Assembly: GCA_947311115.1 (NCBI GenBank)
Contig: CAMZKE010000036.1
Coordinates: forward strand, 1-49,173
From: an uncultured Bacteroidales bacterium
GTDB taxonomy: Bacteria > Bacteroidota > Bacteroidia > Bacteroidales > JAFGXI01
Length of the DNA stretch: 49,173 bases
Direction of reading: 5' to 3'
Below the pieces are notes generated by a model. It ran no database searches. It was not told the origin of the DNA and was given only the letters and a program-made list of their open reading frames with translations. Shown in pieces: positions 23,960-32,776 of the stretch. A program made the position numbers and the translations under genes. Each line of letters starts with the position of its first letter. Position 1 is the stretch's first letter.

Positions 23960-25342
23960 CTATCCGTAAATTGAAAATATTATACGTGCAGTATAAAAGT
24001 AAATTAAAAAGCCAAGTATATCGTTTGATGTTGTAATAAAAGGACCTGTTGCTACAGCAGGATCTACTTTAAATTTATTTAAAACCAATGGTACAATTGT
24101 TCCAAAAAGAGAAGCAAAAATAACAACCATTATCAATGCAATACTTATTGAAACAGTGATTAAATACGACCCATGAAATAATAATGTAAACGCAAAAACT
24201 ATTGTTGCAAGTATAAAACCATTAATTATTGCTATTAAAAATTCTTTACCAATTTTTTTTGTTATACTCTCTATTCCTAAATTACCCGAGGCTAATCCCT
24301 GTACTATAATTGATGATGATTGAACACCTGCGTTACCACCCATAGCTGCAATTAATGGCATAAATAAAGCAAGTGTAGCGTATTTAACAATATCGCCTTC
24401 AAATATACCAATAACCTGAGAACCTATAAGCTCACCAATTAAACCAATTATCAACCAAGGAATACGAGCTCTTGTAAGTTTAAAAACACTGTCAGACGAT
24501 TCTACATCTTCAGTAATACCCGATGCTAATTGGTAATCTTTTTCTGCTTCTTCTTTAATTACATCAACAACATCATCAATAGTAATTTTACCAACTAAGC
24601 GACCAATACCATCAACAACCGGCAAAGCAATTAAATTATATTTGTGCATTAAATTTGCAACATCTTCGTCATCCTCACCTGTATGAACGGTAATAACATC
24701 AGTATTACATATATCATATATTACTTGATTAGATTGTGCTAAAAGCAATTTTTTTAATGAAAGTGTTCCTACAATTTTTTCATCATCATCAATAACATAT
24801 ATATAGTATATATTCTTTACCTTTTCTGCTTGTTGCCTCAACTCAACCAAACAAGCACGAACTGTTAAATTTTTATTTACTGCCAATAACTCTTTAGCCA
24901 TCAAACCACCGGCAGTATCTTCATCGTAATTTAACAGCTCAACAATATCGCCGGCTTGCTCAATATCTTCAATATTAGATAGTACTTTGGCTTTCTTTTC
25001 TTCCGGTAAATCAGCAATAACATCAGCAGCATCGTCCGATTCCATGTTTTTAATTACATTTTCGGCAATTATTTCGCCGGGCAATGCATGTAAAAACTTA
25101 TCTCTAACATCATCTTCAAGTTCCGATATTATTTCTGATGCAGTTTCCTCATCTAATAAAAGATGAATAAATTTTGCTTCTTCAATATTTAATTCATCAT
25201 AAATTTCGGCAATATCAGCAACATGTAAACCTGCCACAAGCTCTTGTGCCTTTTCTACATCGTTATTATGTATAAGCTCTTTAAGATTAACAATAAATTC
25301 TTTTGTTAATTCAAATTGTGAATATTTAACATTATCAGACAT
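23960..25342 (-). CDS. mgtE: Magnesium transporter MgtE
   Basis: 460 residues. An N-terminal superhelical acidic domain (about 10-130) is followed by two CBS domains (about 135-255, including HTGEDDEDVANLMHKYNLIALPVVDGIGRLVGKITIDDV, where only short parts are diagnostic). The channel has five membrane helices (about 285-460), with PLIAAMGGNAGVQSSSIIVQ containing the NAG pore motif. Family knowledge: a homodimeric Mg2+ channel gated by Mg2+ binding to the cytoplasmic N and CBS domains. It is the first gene of an operon with the GGGP synthase and DUF4159 genes, with a -7 box 24 nt upstream. I see no Mg2+ riboswitch in the short leader. Confidence 0.95.
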   Translation of the reverse strand: MSDNVKYSQFELTKEFIVNLKELIHNNDVEKAQELVAGLHVADIAEIYDELNIEEAKFIHLLLDEETASEIISELEDDVRDKFLHALPGEIIAENVIKNMESDDAADVIADLPEEKKAKVLSNIEDIEQAGDIVELLNYDEDTAGGLMAKELLAVNKNLTVRACLVELRQQAEKVKNIYYIYVIDDDEKIVGTLSLKKLLLAQSNQVIYDICNTDVITVHTGEDDEDVANLMHKYNLIALPVVDGIGRLVGKITIDDVVDVIKEEAEKDYQLASGITEDVESSDSVFKLTRARIPWLIIGLIGELIGSQVIGIFEGDIVKYATLALFMPLIAAMGGNAGVQSSSIIVQGLASGNLGIESITKKIGKEFLIAIINGFILATIVFAFTLLFHGSYLITVSISIALIMVVIFASLFGTIVPLVLNKFKVDPAVATGPFITTSNDILGFLIYFYTARIIFSIYG

Positions 25343-25366
25343 ATACTAATTGAGATATTTTCAGTT

Positions 25367-25374
25367 CAAAGATA
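25367..25374 (-). promoter_or_regulatory. -7 box TATCTTTG of the mgtE operon
   Basis: A consensus TAnnTTTG 24 nt before the mgtE ATG. Confidence 0.6.
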
Positions 25375-25489
25375 TAGTAATTTAACATATAATACCAATA
25401 ATATATTTAAACTACTGATAAATTTTTAACCTTTTCTATTGCGTTGTAGGTTTTATTTACACAATTACATACGGCAATATAAAACAAAA

Positions 25490-25512
25490 AAAGCCTCCCA
25501 AAAGGAGGCTTT
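25490..25512 (-). terminator. Terminator of the rpsF-rpsR-rplI operon
   Basis: AAAGCCTCC / GGAGGCTTT stem with a 5-nt loop, followed on the minus strand by TTTTTTTGTTTT. Confidence 0.9.
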
Positions 25513-25533
25513 AAATATTATAAAAAACTGTAA

Positions 25534-25980
25534 TTATTCAGCTACAACTTCAAATTTAAATTCAGCTGTAACTTCTTTATGAAGCTTAACAACAGCGTTA
25601 TAGAATCCAACTTCCTTAACTGCTTCTTCAACAATTTTTATATTTCTTCTATCAACTTCTACACCTTGCTCTTTTAACATTTCAGCAATCTGAATTGTAT
25701 TAACCGAACCAAATATTTTACCCGTAGAACTTGTTTTAGCACCAATTTTAATTGTAGAACCACCAAGTTTTTCAGCTAAAGCTAAAGCTTCGTTCTTGAT
25801 TTTTTCTTCTTTATGTGCTCTTTGTCGCATATTTTCTTCATGCACCTTAATAGCCGGTTTAGTAGCTAAAGTTGCAATTCCTTGAGGAATTAAATAATTT
25901 CTTCCGTAACCATTTTTAACAGTTACAATGTCGTTTTTAAAACCTAAGTTTGGTATATCTTGTTTAAGTATTACTTCCAT
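25534..25980 (-). CDS. rplI: 50S ribosomal protein L9
   Basis: 148 residues. The N-terminal RNA-binding domain begins MEVILKQDIPNLGFKNDIVTVKNGYGRNYLIPQGIA (only its first and last parts are diagnostic), with GYGRNYLIP as the L9 signature. A long helix follows, and the C-terminal domain starts near residue 80. It binds 23S rRNA. It is last in the rpsF-rpsR-rplI operon, 13 nt after rpsR, followed by a strong terminator. Confidence 0.98.
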   Translation of the reverse strand: MEVILKQDIPNLGFKNDIVTVKNGYGRNYLIPQGIATLATKPAIKVHEENMRQRAHKEEKIKNEALALAEKLGGSTIKIGAKTSSTGKIFGSVNTIQIAEMLKEQGVEVDRRNIKIVEEAVKEVGFYNAVVKLHKEVTAEFKFEVVAE

Positions 25981-25993
25981 CTATAGTTCCTCC

Positions 25994-26260
25994 TTATTTC
26001 ATTAAATCTGTTACGTATGGTAATAAGGCTATATGTCTAGCTCTTTTTACAGCCTGAGCCACTTTTCTTTGATACTTTAAAGATGTTCCTGTTACTCTAC
26101 GAGGTAAAATCTTACCTTGTTCATTAAGAAATTTCTTTAAAAACGAAGCATCTTTATAATCAATAAATTTGATTCTACTTTTCTTAAAACGACAGTATTT
26201 TTTCTTCTTTAGATCAACTGCAACAGGTGTTAAATACCTGATTTCTCCTTGTTGTGCCAT
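25994..26260 (-). CDS. rpsR: 30S ribosomal protein S18
   Basis: 88 residues. [20 protein letters not shown] and [20 protein letters not shown] are the conserved S18 core that binds 16S rRNA and S6. The gene sits 3 nt after rpsF, the universal order. The single Cys in KKYCRF is insufficient for a zinc site, so this is a C-minus S18. Confidence 0.98.
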   Translation of the reverse strand: MAQQGEIRYLTPVAVDLKKKKYCRFKKSRIKFIDYKDASFLKKFLNEQGKILPRRVTGTSLKYQRKVAQAVKRARHIALLPYVTDLMK

Positions 26261-26263
26261 TTC

Positions 26264-26614
26264 TTACGCCTCCTTTTTTGAATCAGTTAAACGAATTTTC
26301 CTTTTTACGCTATATTCTAATGCGTATTTATCCATTCTAAAAGATAAGAAACGAATAATTCTTTCGTCACGACGATATTCTAATTCTAACTTTTCGATTA
26401 CAGAACCTTCTGCTTCGAATTGGAATAAAGTGTAAAATCCTGTAGATTTCTTTTGGATTGGGTATGCTAATTTTTTCAAGCCCCAATGCTCTTCATTTTC
26501 AATTTTTGCTCCTGCATCAGTAAGAATGTCTTTAAACTTCTTTACTGCTTCCTTTACCTGAACATCAGATAAAACGGGAGTTAAAATGAAAACAGTTTCA
26601 TAATGTCTTACCAT
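26264..26614 (-). CDS. rpsF: 30S ribosomal protein S6
   Basis: I choose the ATG at 26614 ([13 protein letters not shown], the normal S6 start), which gives 116 residues. A longer in-frame start at 26647 would add eleven residues and run into the -7 box. The ferredoxin-like fold segments [26 protein letters not shown] and [14 protein letters not shown] are clear. It is first in the operon with rpsR and rplI, and no ssb gene is interposed. Confidence 0.97.
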   Translation of the reverse strand: MVRHYETVFILTPVLSDVQVKEAVKKFKDILTDAGAKIENEEHWGLKKLAYPIQKKSTGFYTLFQFEAEGSVIEKLELEYRRDERIIRFLSFRMDKYALEYSVKRKIRLTDSKKEA

Positions 26615-26644
26615 AATAATTTTATTAATTTTTATTAGAGCCTG

Positions 26645-26652
26645 CAAAAGTA
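26645..26652 (-). promoter_or_regulatory. -7 box TACTTTTG of the rpsF operon
   Basis: A TAnnTTTG match 30 nt before the rpsF ATG. It diverges from the first malic enzyme promoter. Confidence 0.6.
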
Positions 26653-26734
26653 ATTCATTTCATTTAATTATCATAATAAAACAAAATAAAAATAAAAAAT
26701 CACCTACATTTATTTATGTTTCGATTATCAATTA

Positions 26735-26761
26735 AATATGTTCACAAACATTGTTAAATAA
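26735..26761. promoter_or_regulatory. 27-bp element upstream of the first malic enzyme gene
   Basis: A 27-bp sequence, containing TGTTCACAAACATTGTTAAA, identical to 29182-29208. Its core has the imperfect dyads TGTT-CACA-AACA and AACA-T-TGTT. It ends 34 nt before the -7 box, a place suited to an activator. The binding protein is unknown. Confidence 0.65.
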
Positions 26762-26795
26762 GCAAAAAATAAAGATTGTGCTTTATGTTAATTTA

Positions 26796-26803
26796 TAACT
26801 TTG
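26796..26803 (+). promoter_or_regulatory. -7 box TAACTTTG of the first malic enzyme gene
   Basis: A TAnnTTTG match 20 nt before the ATG at 26824. Confidence 0.65.
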
Positions 26804-26823
26804 CAGCGTAAATAAATAACAAA

Positions 26824-29094
26824 ATGTCTAATATAACAAAAAAAGAAGCGTTAAATTATCACGCAAAAGGAAGACCCGGTAAAATTCAGGTTGTTCCTAC
26901 AAAACACCACAGAACACAGCGAGATTTATCTCTAGCATATACACCTGGTGTTGCAGATCCTTGTTTAGAAATTGAAAAAAAAGCTGACGATGCGTATAAA
27001 TATACGGCCAAAGGAAATTTAGTAGCCGTAATATCTAATGGTACAGCTGTATTAGGGCTAGGAGATATTGGAGCTGTTGCCGGCAAACCCGTAATGGAAG
27101 GAAAAGGTTTGCTTTTTAAAATATTTTCAGATATCGATGTTTTTGATATTGAAGTTGACGAAAAAAATATTGATGAATTTGTTAAAATAGTAAAAGCTAT
27201 TTCTCCAACTTTTGGCGGAATAAATTTAGAGGATATAAAAGCTCCTGAATGTTTTGAAATTGAAAATAAATTGAAAGCCGCTTTAGATATTCCTGTAATG
27301 CACGATGACCAACACGGAACAGCAATAATAACCGGAGCAGGATTAATTAACGCATTAGAAATAACAGGTAAAAATATTGAAGAAATTAAATTATTTGTTA
27401 GCGGTGCAGGTGCTGCAGCCTGTGCATGTACTAGAATGTATGTTCAGTTAGGAGTAAAAAAAGAAAACATAATAATGTGCGACGTAAATGGCATACTTAC
27501 AAAAGACAGAACCGATTTAAGCATTGTAAATAAAGATTTTGCAACTGATAAAAATATTAAAACAATGGCTGAAGGCATCAAAAATACAGATGTGTTTTTA
27601 GGTCTTTCAGCTGGAGGAGTTTTGAAGCCTGAAATGTTAAAATCTATGGCAAAAGAGCCTATTGTATTTGCAATGGCGAACCCAACTCCTGAAATATCAT
27701 ACGAAGAAGCAATGGCTACACGCAAAGATTTAATTTTTGCTACCGGACGTTCTGATTACCCTAACCAAATAAATAATGTTTTAGGCTTTCCTTACATATT
27801 TAGAGGTGCATTAGATGTTAGAGCCACTGCCATTAACGAAGAAATGAAAATGGCAGCCGTATACGCAATTGCAGCTCTTGCAAAAGAACCTGTTCCCGAT
27901 ATTGTAAAAAAAGCATACAATAATGTAGATATGTCGTTTGGCAAAGAATATATAGTGCCAATTCCTTTAGACCCTCGATTAATAGAATTTGTACCACCTG
28001 CAATTGCTAAAGCGGCTATGGATACTGGCGTAGCAAGAAAACAAATTACAGATTGGGATGCTTACAAAGAAGAATTACTCGAACGCATGGGCATTGACCA
28101 TAGAATAATGAGAGCAATGACTATAAAAGCAAAAGCAAATCCTAAAAAAATTGTTTTTAGTGATGCAAATAATATAAACATTTTAAATGCTGCACGATTA
28201 GTTAAAGACGAAGGAATAGCAATTCCTATTTTAGTTGGTACAGAAAATAAAATTAAGACATTAGCATTAGATCATAATATTGATATTACCGATATAGAAA
28301 TAATTGATAATACAAGCGACCATGTAAATGAACAAAGACTTAAATACGCTGATTTATTTTTCAAAAAACGCTCAAGAAGTGGTATCTCTATGGTAGGTGC
28401 CGAACGTTTAATGTTTGATAAAAATTATTTTGGAGTTGCAATGGTTGAATCTGGCGATGTTGATGCTATGATTTCCGGAGTAAGCTCTCCTTATGCAGAT
28501 GTTATTCGTCCGGCTTTGCAAATTGTTGGAAAACGAGACGATGTAAATAAAATTGCAGGCATGTATATGTTACGTACTAAAAAAGGTCCTTATTTCTTTG
28601 CAGATACAACTATAAATGTACAACCTTCAACCGAAGACTTAGTTGACATATCTTTACTAACAAAAGAAAAAGTAGAAGAGTTTGGGGTAGAACCTATTAT
28701 GGCAATGTTATCATATTCAAATTTCGGTTCATCTAAAGGAGAAACATCAAAAATGGTAAAAAAAGCCATTTCTATACTACATAAAAAACATCCTAAAATA
28801 CTTATTGATGGCGAAATGCAAGCCAATTTTGCCTTAAATAAAGATTTACGCAATGAAAGATATCCTTTTTCTAAACTTAAAGATAAAGATGTAAATACTT
28901 TAATATTTCCAAATTTAAGTTCTGGAAACATTACATATAAAGTAATGCAAGAAATAGGTTCATCAGAAGCAATTGGTCCTATTGTTATGGGATTAAAAAA
29001 ACCAATACACGTGCTACAACTGTCAAGTTCGGTTAGAGAAATAGTGGACATGGCTACAATTGCAGTTGTCGATTCTCAATTATTAGAAAAATAG
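26824..29094 (+). CDS. maeB: NADP-type malic enzyme with C-terminal phosphotransacetylase-like domain (first paralogue)
   Basis: 756 residues. The malic enzyme part is about 1-425, with LAYTPGVADPC holding the catalytic Tyr and KGNLVAVISNGTAVLGLGDI with the catalytic Lys region. The metal and substrate motif is EDIKAPECFEIE, and the cofactor loop is VSGAGAAACACTRMY. The remaining 330 residues resemble phosphate acetyltransferase, which in MaeB is regulatory rather than catalytic. The reaction is malate to pyruvate, CO2 and NAD(P)H. A close second copy follows. The 27-bp upstream element and -7 box suggest shared regulation. Confidence 0.94.
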   Translation: MSNITKKEALNYHAKGRPGKIQVVPTKHHRTQRDLSLAYTPGVADPCLEIEKKADDAYKYTAKGNLVAVISNGTAVLGLGDIGAVAGKPVMEGKGLLFKIFSDIDVFDIEVDEKNIDEFVKIVKAISPTFGGINLEDIKAPECFEIENKLKAALDIPVMHDDQHGTAIITGAGLINALEITGKNIEEIKLFVSGAGAAACACTRMYVQLGVKKENIIMCDVNGILTKDRTDLSIVNKDFATDKNIKTMAEGIKNTDVFLGLSAGGVLKPEMLKSMAKEPIVFAMANPTPEISYEEAMATRKDLIFATGRSDYPNQINNVLGFPYIFRGALDVRATAINEEMKMAAVYAIAALAKEPVPDIVKKAYNNVDMSFGKEYIVPIPLDPRLIEFVPPAIAKAAMDTGVARKQITDWDAYKEELLERMGIDHRIMRAMTIKAKANPKKIVFSDANNINILNAARLVKDEGIAIPILVGTENKIKTLALDHNIDITDIEIIDNTSDHVNEQRLKYADLFFKKRSRSGISMVGAERLMFDKNYFGVAMVESGDVDAMISGVSSPYADVIRPALQIVGKRDDVNKIAGMYMLRTKKGPYFFADTTINVQPSTEDLVDISLLTKEKVEEFGVEPIMAMLSYSNFGSSKGETSKMVKKAISILHKKHPKILIDGEMQANFALNKDLRNERYPFSKLKDKDVNTLIFPNLSSGNITYKVMQEIGSSEAIGPIVMGLKKPIHVLQLSSSVREIVDMATIAVVDSQLLEK

Positions 29095-29123
29095 TTTAGT
29101 ACCTGCTAAAAACTTCAAACACA

Positions 29124-29157
29124 AACTGTACAGAACTTGTTTCTGTACAGTTTTTTA
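29124..29157 (+). terminator. Terminator after the first malic enzyme gene
   Basis: AACTGTACAGAA / TTCTGTACAGTT stem with a 5-nt loop, followed by TTTT. The two malic enzyme genes are therefore separate transcription units. Confidence 0.85.
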
Positions 29158-29181
29158 CATTTTTCACAAATATTTCTTAAG

Positions 29182-29208
29182 AATATGTTCACAAACATTG
29201 TTAAATAA
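29182..29208. promoter_or_regulatory. 27-bp element upstream of the second malic enzyme gene
   Basis: It is identical over 27 bp to 26735-26761 and ends 35 nt before the -7 box. A shorter related word, TTCACAAATATT, lies at 29164-29175, so this promoter may hold a second, weaker site. Confidence 0.65.
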
Positions 29209-29243
29209 CCTAAAAAAGAAACATAATTAATTATTTAAATTTG

Positions 29244-29251
29244 TAGCTTTG
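29244..29251 (+). promoter_or_regulatory. -7 box TAGCTTTG of the second malic enzyme gene
   Basis: A TAnnTTTG match 32 nt before the ATG at 29284. Confidence 0.65.
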
Positions 29252-29283
29252 TACTACTAATATCATAATTAAAAAAGATATAA

Positions 29284-31548
29284 ATGGCTAACTTTACAAA
29301 ACAAGATGCGTTAGATTATCACGCACAAGGTAGACCTGGTAAGATTCAGGTAATACCAACAAAACCTTACAGCACTCAACGAGATTTATCTCTTGCATAC
29401 TCTCCCGGCGTAGCAGAACCTTGCTTAGAGATTGAGAAAAATCCGGAAGACGCATACAAATATACCGCAAAAGGAAACTTAGTAGCAGTAATTTCTAACG
29501 GAACTGCTGTTCTTGGCTTAGGCAATTTAGGTGCTATTGCCGGTAAACCGGTAATGGAAGGAAAAGGCTTATTATTTAAAATATTTGCCGATGTCGATGT
29601 TTTCGATATAGAAGTAGATACAACAGATATTGACAAATTTGTTGAAACAGTTATAGAAATAGCTCCAACTTTTGGAGGTATTAATCTTGAAGATATTAAA
29701 GCTCCGGAGTGTTTCGAAATTGAAAGACGAGTTAAAGAAGCTTTAGATATACCAGTAATGCATGATGACCAACATGGTACTGCAATTATTTCTGCTGCTG
29801 GACTAGTTAGTGCATTAGACATTACAGGTAAAAAAATTGAAGAGTGTAGATTAGTTGTTAGTGGAGCAGGTGCATCAGCCTCAGCTTGTACTAACTTATA
29901 TATGGCATTAGGTATTAAAAAAGAAAATATTATAATGTGCGATAGTAAAGGTACACTTAACCCAAGAAGAACCGACCTTAACGAAGCTAAAAAGGCTTTT
30001 GTTGGAGAAACAGATGCTGATACATTAGCTGAAGCATTAGATGGTGCAGATATTTTCTTAGGTTTATCAGCCAAAGGTGCTATGACAAAAGAAATGCTTG
30101 CTTCAATGGCTCCTAACCCAATTGTTTTTGCAATGGCAAATCCTGACCCTGAAATTTCGTACGAAGATGCTATTGCTACTCGCGACGATTTAATTTTTGC
30201 AACAGGTCGCTCAGACCATCCTAACCAAATTAACAATGTGTTAGGTTTCCCTTTTATTTTTAGAGGTGCTTTAGATGTTAGAGCTACTGCCATTAATGAA
30301 GAAATGAAATTGGCTGCTGTTTATGCTCTTGCAGAATTAGCAAAAGAACCGGTTCCTGACGTTGTGAAAAAAGCTTATAACAAAACAGATATGGCTTATG
30401 GTCGTGAATACGTTGTGCCAACGCCATTAGACCCTCGTTTAATTGAATTTGTGCCTCCTGCAGTTGCAAAAGCAGCCATAGATTCCGGAGTTTCTCGTGT
30501 TAAAGAAATGGATTGGGATAAATACAAAGAAGAATTACGCGAGCGAATGGGCATAGACCATGCTATTATGCGTACTATGACTGCAAAAGCTAAAGCAAAT
30601 CCAAAACGCGTTGTCTTTAGCGATGCTAACAATTTAAAAGTATTACAAGCTGCACGTATAGTTAAAGATGAAGGTATTGCAATACCTATATTAATTGGTA
30701 AAACAGAACGTATTAACTCGTTAGCAAAAGAAAATGCAATTGACATATCTGATTTGGAGCTAGTTGATAGCACTAATCCAAATAATGATAAGCAAAGAAT
30801 TAAATACGCAGAATTACTTTTCGAAAAAAGGCAACGAAGAGGTATTTCTAAAATAGAAGCTCAGCGATTAATGTACGACCGTAACTATTACGGAGTTGCA
30901 ATGGTTGAATCAGGCGAAGTTGACGCAATGATTTCCGGAGCAACAACACGTTATGCTGATGTTATTCGCCCTGCTCTTCAAATTGTAGGTAAGCGTGATG
31001 ATGTTAGAAAAATTGCAGGAATGTACATTATGAATACTAAAAAAGGACCTTACTTTTTTGCTGATACAACTGTTAATATGCAACCAACTGCTGAAGATTT
31101 AGTTGATATTGCCGTATTAACAAACGAAAAAGTAAAAGAATTTGGTGTCGACTCAGTAATGGCAATGCTTGCATATTCTAATTTTGGTTCTTCCGAAGGT
31201 AATTCGTCAATAAGAATTTCAAAAGCAATATCATTATTACACGAAAAATATCCTGAGATACTAATTGACGGTGAAATGCAAGCTAACTTTGCTTTAAACA
31301 AAGATTTACGTACGGAGCGTTACCCTTTTTCAAAATTAGGAAATAGAGATGTAAACACTCTAATATTCCCTAATTTAAGCTCAGGAAATATTGCATATAA
31401 AATGATGCAAGAAATTGGCTCTTCTGAAGCAATTGGACCTGTACTTATGGGACTTAAAAAACCTATTCATGTATTACAACTAGCAAGTTCGGTTAGAGAA
31501 ATTGTTGATATGGCAACTATTGCAGTTGTTGATGCTCAAGAGGTATAA
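29284..31548 (+). CDS. maeB: NADP-type malic enzyme with C-terminal phosphotransacetylase-like domain (second paralogue)
   Basis: 754 residues, collinear with the preceding gene: about four in five residues are identical over the first hundred, with very similar lengths and domains. Catalytic motifs are intact (LAYSPGVAEPC, ISNGTAVLGLGNLGA, EDIKAPECFEIE), and the cofactor loop reads VSGAGASASACTNLY. The nearest differences to the first copy are around residues 225-260 and in the PTA-like half. It is a tandem duplication with both copies apparently functional, so they may differ in allosteric control or in NAD/NADP preference. Which one is main cannot be told. It has a separate promoter and terminator. 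Confidence 0.94.
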   Translation: MANFTKQDALDYHAQGRPGKIQVIPTKPYSTQRDLSLAYSPGVAEPCLEIEKNPEDAYKYTAKGNLVAVISNGTAVLGLGNLGAIAGKPVMEGKGLLFKIFADVDVFDIEVDTTDIDKFVETVIEIAPTFGGINLEDIKAPECFEIERRVKEALDIPVMHDDQHGTAIISAAGLVSALDITGKKIEECRLVVSGAGASASACTNLYMALGIKKENIIMCDSKGTLNPRRTDLNEAKKAFVGETDADTLAEALDGADIFLGLSAKGAMTKEMLASMAPNPIVFAMANPDPEISYEDAIATRDDLIFATGRSDHPNQINNVLGFPFIFRGALDVRATAINEEMKLAAVYALAELAKEPVPDVVKKAYNKTDMAYGREYVVPTPLDPRLIEFVPPAVAKAAIDSGVSRVKEMDWDKYKEELRERMGIDHAIMRTMTAKAKANPKRVVFSDANNLKVLQAARIVKDEGIAIPILIGKTERINSLAKENAIDISDLELVDSTNPNNDKQRIKYAELLFEKRQRRGISKIEAQRLMYDRNYYGVAMVESGEVDAMISGATTRYADVIRPALQIVGKRDDVRKIAGMYIMNTKKGPYFFADTTVNMQPTAEDLVDIAVLTNEKVKEFGVDSVMAMLAYSNFGSSEGNSSIRISKAISLLHEKYPEILIDGEMQANFALNKDLRTERYPFSKLGNRDVNTLIFPNLSSGNIAYKMMQEIGSSEAIGPVLMGLKKPIHVLQLASSVREIVDMATIAVVDAQEV

Positions 31549-31564
31549 TTTTGTCAAAATAAAT

Positions 31565-31606
31565 AAAAAAGCTCTTTAACTAAAGTTAAGGAGCTTTTTA
31601 TTTTTT
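31565..31606 (+). terminator. Terminator after the second malic enzyme gene
   Basis: AAAAAGCTC...GAGCTTTTT, with an inner TTAAC / GTTAA stem and a TAAA loop, followed by a T-rich tract. Confidence 0.8.
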
Positions 31607-31656
31607 GTAACATTTACACTTATTTATAAGTATAAGTTTAGAATAACGATATTAAA

Positions 31657-32748
31657 ATGAGAACAATATTACTATTAGCATTAATTATTTTTTTTACAAA
31701 TATTATTAATGCACAAATATTAAGCAGTACTAATACTGTAAAAGCAAGTATAAACGATGCTAAACTTTTAACAAAAGCTTATTTAACGCCTTTTGAAAGA
31801 GGAGTTAGCTCAGCAGGAGCAAACGGTTTTGTTAATTTCACAAAAACAGATAAAAAAATATCATTTAATATTGGAGTTAATTTTGTTGGTGCAATAACTC
31901 CTTTGAATGAGAGAACCTACGATGTAAATAGTTTAGGATTAGAGGAGGTAAAAGCAAGCGACCCAAACAACAGTATTGCACAAACTTTTTCCGGCGATGA
32001 AACATCAATACAATTAGAAACAACCGAGACTTATAAAGCTTTAGAAAGTGGTGGTTTTTTGGAGCAACCAACCCTTGTTGATAAACCTATTGCAACATTT
32101 ACCAGCCCTGAAGGTACTGGGCTTCATTTTGTAGCATTACCCATGATTACAGCCGGAATATATACTTTTGGCACACATATAAATTTTAGAATTTTGCCTA
32201 AATTACATTTGGCTGATAATCAGGCTGATGTTTTTTCTTTTGGAGGTAATATTCAACATAATTTAAAACAATTTATAAAACCTTTAAAAGATTTCCCTGT
32301 TGAATTTAGCTTTTTAGTTGGTTTTCAACAAACATATTTTAATTACTTTTTAGATGTGAAACCTGACGAAACCCGTTACGAAATTAAGCTACAAGATAAT
32401 GGGCCTTATGATAATCAAGTACTAAAAATAAGTACTACATCTATACCATTACAATTTATTATTTCAAAAAATTACAAAGGTTTCGATACCTATGTTAGTT
32501 TAGGATATAATATAACAAACTCAAATGTTGCATTAGTTGGAAGATACCCCGTTTACAAGGCTGACCCAACAAACACAATGCAAATTTTAGTTGAAGATTT
32601 TGTTGACCCTTTTGCTTATAGGCAAACACACAACGAGTTTAGATTTGATGTAGGAATGCAATATCAGATATGGGTTGTGAAAATATATGCAAATTATACT
32701 TTTGCAAAATATAATGCTTTTAATTTTGGTTTAGGTATTAATTTTTAA
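31657..32748 (+). CDS. Outer-membrane beta-barrel-like protein, DUF6588 type
   Basis: 363 residues with a signal peptide (MRTILLLALIIFFTNIINAQ). The opening INDAKLLTKAYLTPFERGVSSAGANG and the later THINFRILPKL are what I associate with Bacteroidota DUF6588 proteins. The alternating hydrophobic strands and aromatic C-terminus (NAFNFGLGINF, ending in Phe) fit an outer-membrane barrel. Function is unknown. It is a single gene with a near-consensus TAAGTTTA at 31633-31640. It ends 28 nt before ksgA. Confidence 0.72.
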   Translation: MRTILLLALIIFFTNIINAQILSSTNTVKASINDAKLLTKAYLTPFERGVSSAGANGFVNFTKTDKKISFNIGVNFVGAITPLNERTYDVNSLGLEEVKASDPNNSIAQTFSGDETSIQLETTETYKALESGGFLEQPTLVDKPIATFTSPEGTGLHFVALPMITAGIYTFGTHINFRILPKLHLADNQADVFSFGGNIQHNLKQFIKPLKDFPVEFSFLVGFQQTYFNYFLDVKPDETRYEIKLQDNGPYDNQVLKISTTSIPLQFIISKNYKGFDTYVSLGYNITNSNVALVGRYPVYKADPTNTMQILVEDFVDPFAYRQTHNEFRFDVGMQYQIWVVKIYANYTFAKYNAFNFGLGINF

Positions 32749-32753
32749 AGCAC

Positions 32754-32761
32754 TACCTTTG
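32754..32761 (+). promoter_or_regulatory. -7 box TACCTTTG of rsmA/ksgA
   Basis: A consensus -7 box 15 nt before the ATG at 32777, implying a leader of about a dozen nucleotides. Confidence 0.6.
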
Positions 32762-32776
32762 CAAAAAAAATAATTG

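Noticed and set aside
25343-25533. A Mg2+ riboswitch or other leader element before mgtE
   Set aside because: The leader between the -7 box and the mgtE start is only about 20 nt, too short for a known riboswitch. The rest of the gap is the rplI terminator and AT-rich sequence without structure.
26615-26647. An eleven-residue N-terminal extension of ribosomal protein S6
   Set aside because: MVRHYE is the conserved S6 start, and the upstream ATG overlaps the predicted -7 box.
29376-30293. A 305-residue open frame on the minus strand inside the second malic enzyme gene
   Set aside because: It lies fully antisense to a well-conserved gene and its sequence is low-complexity Ser/Ala/Ile typical of shadow frames. 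No promoter or domain supports it.
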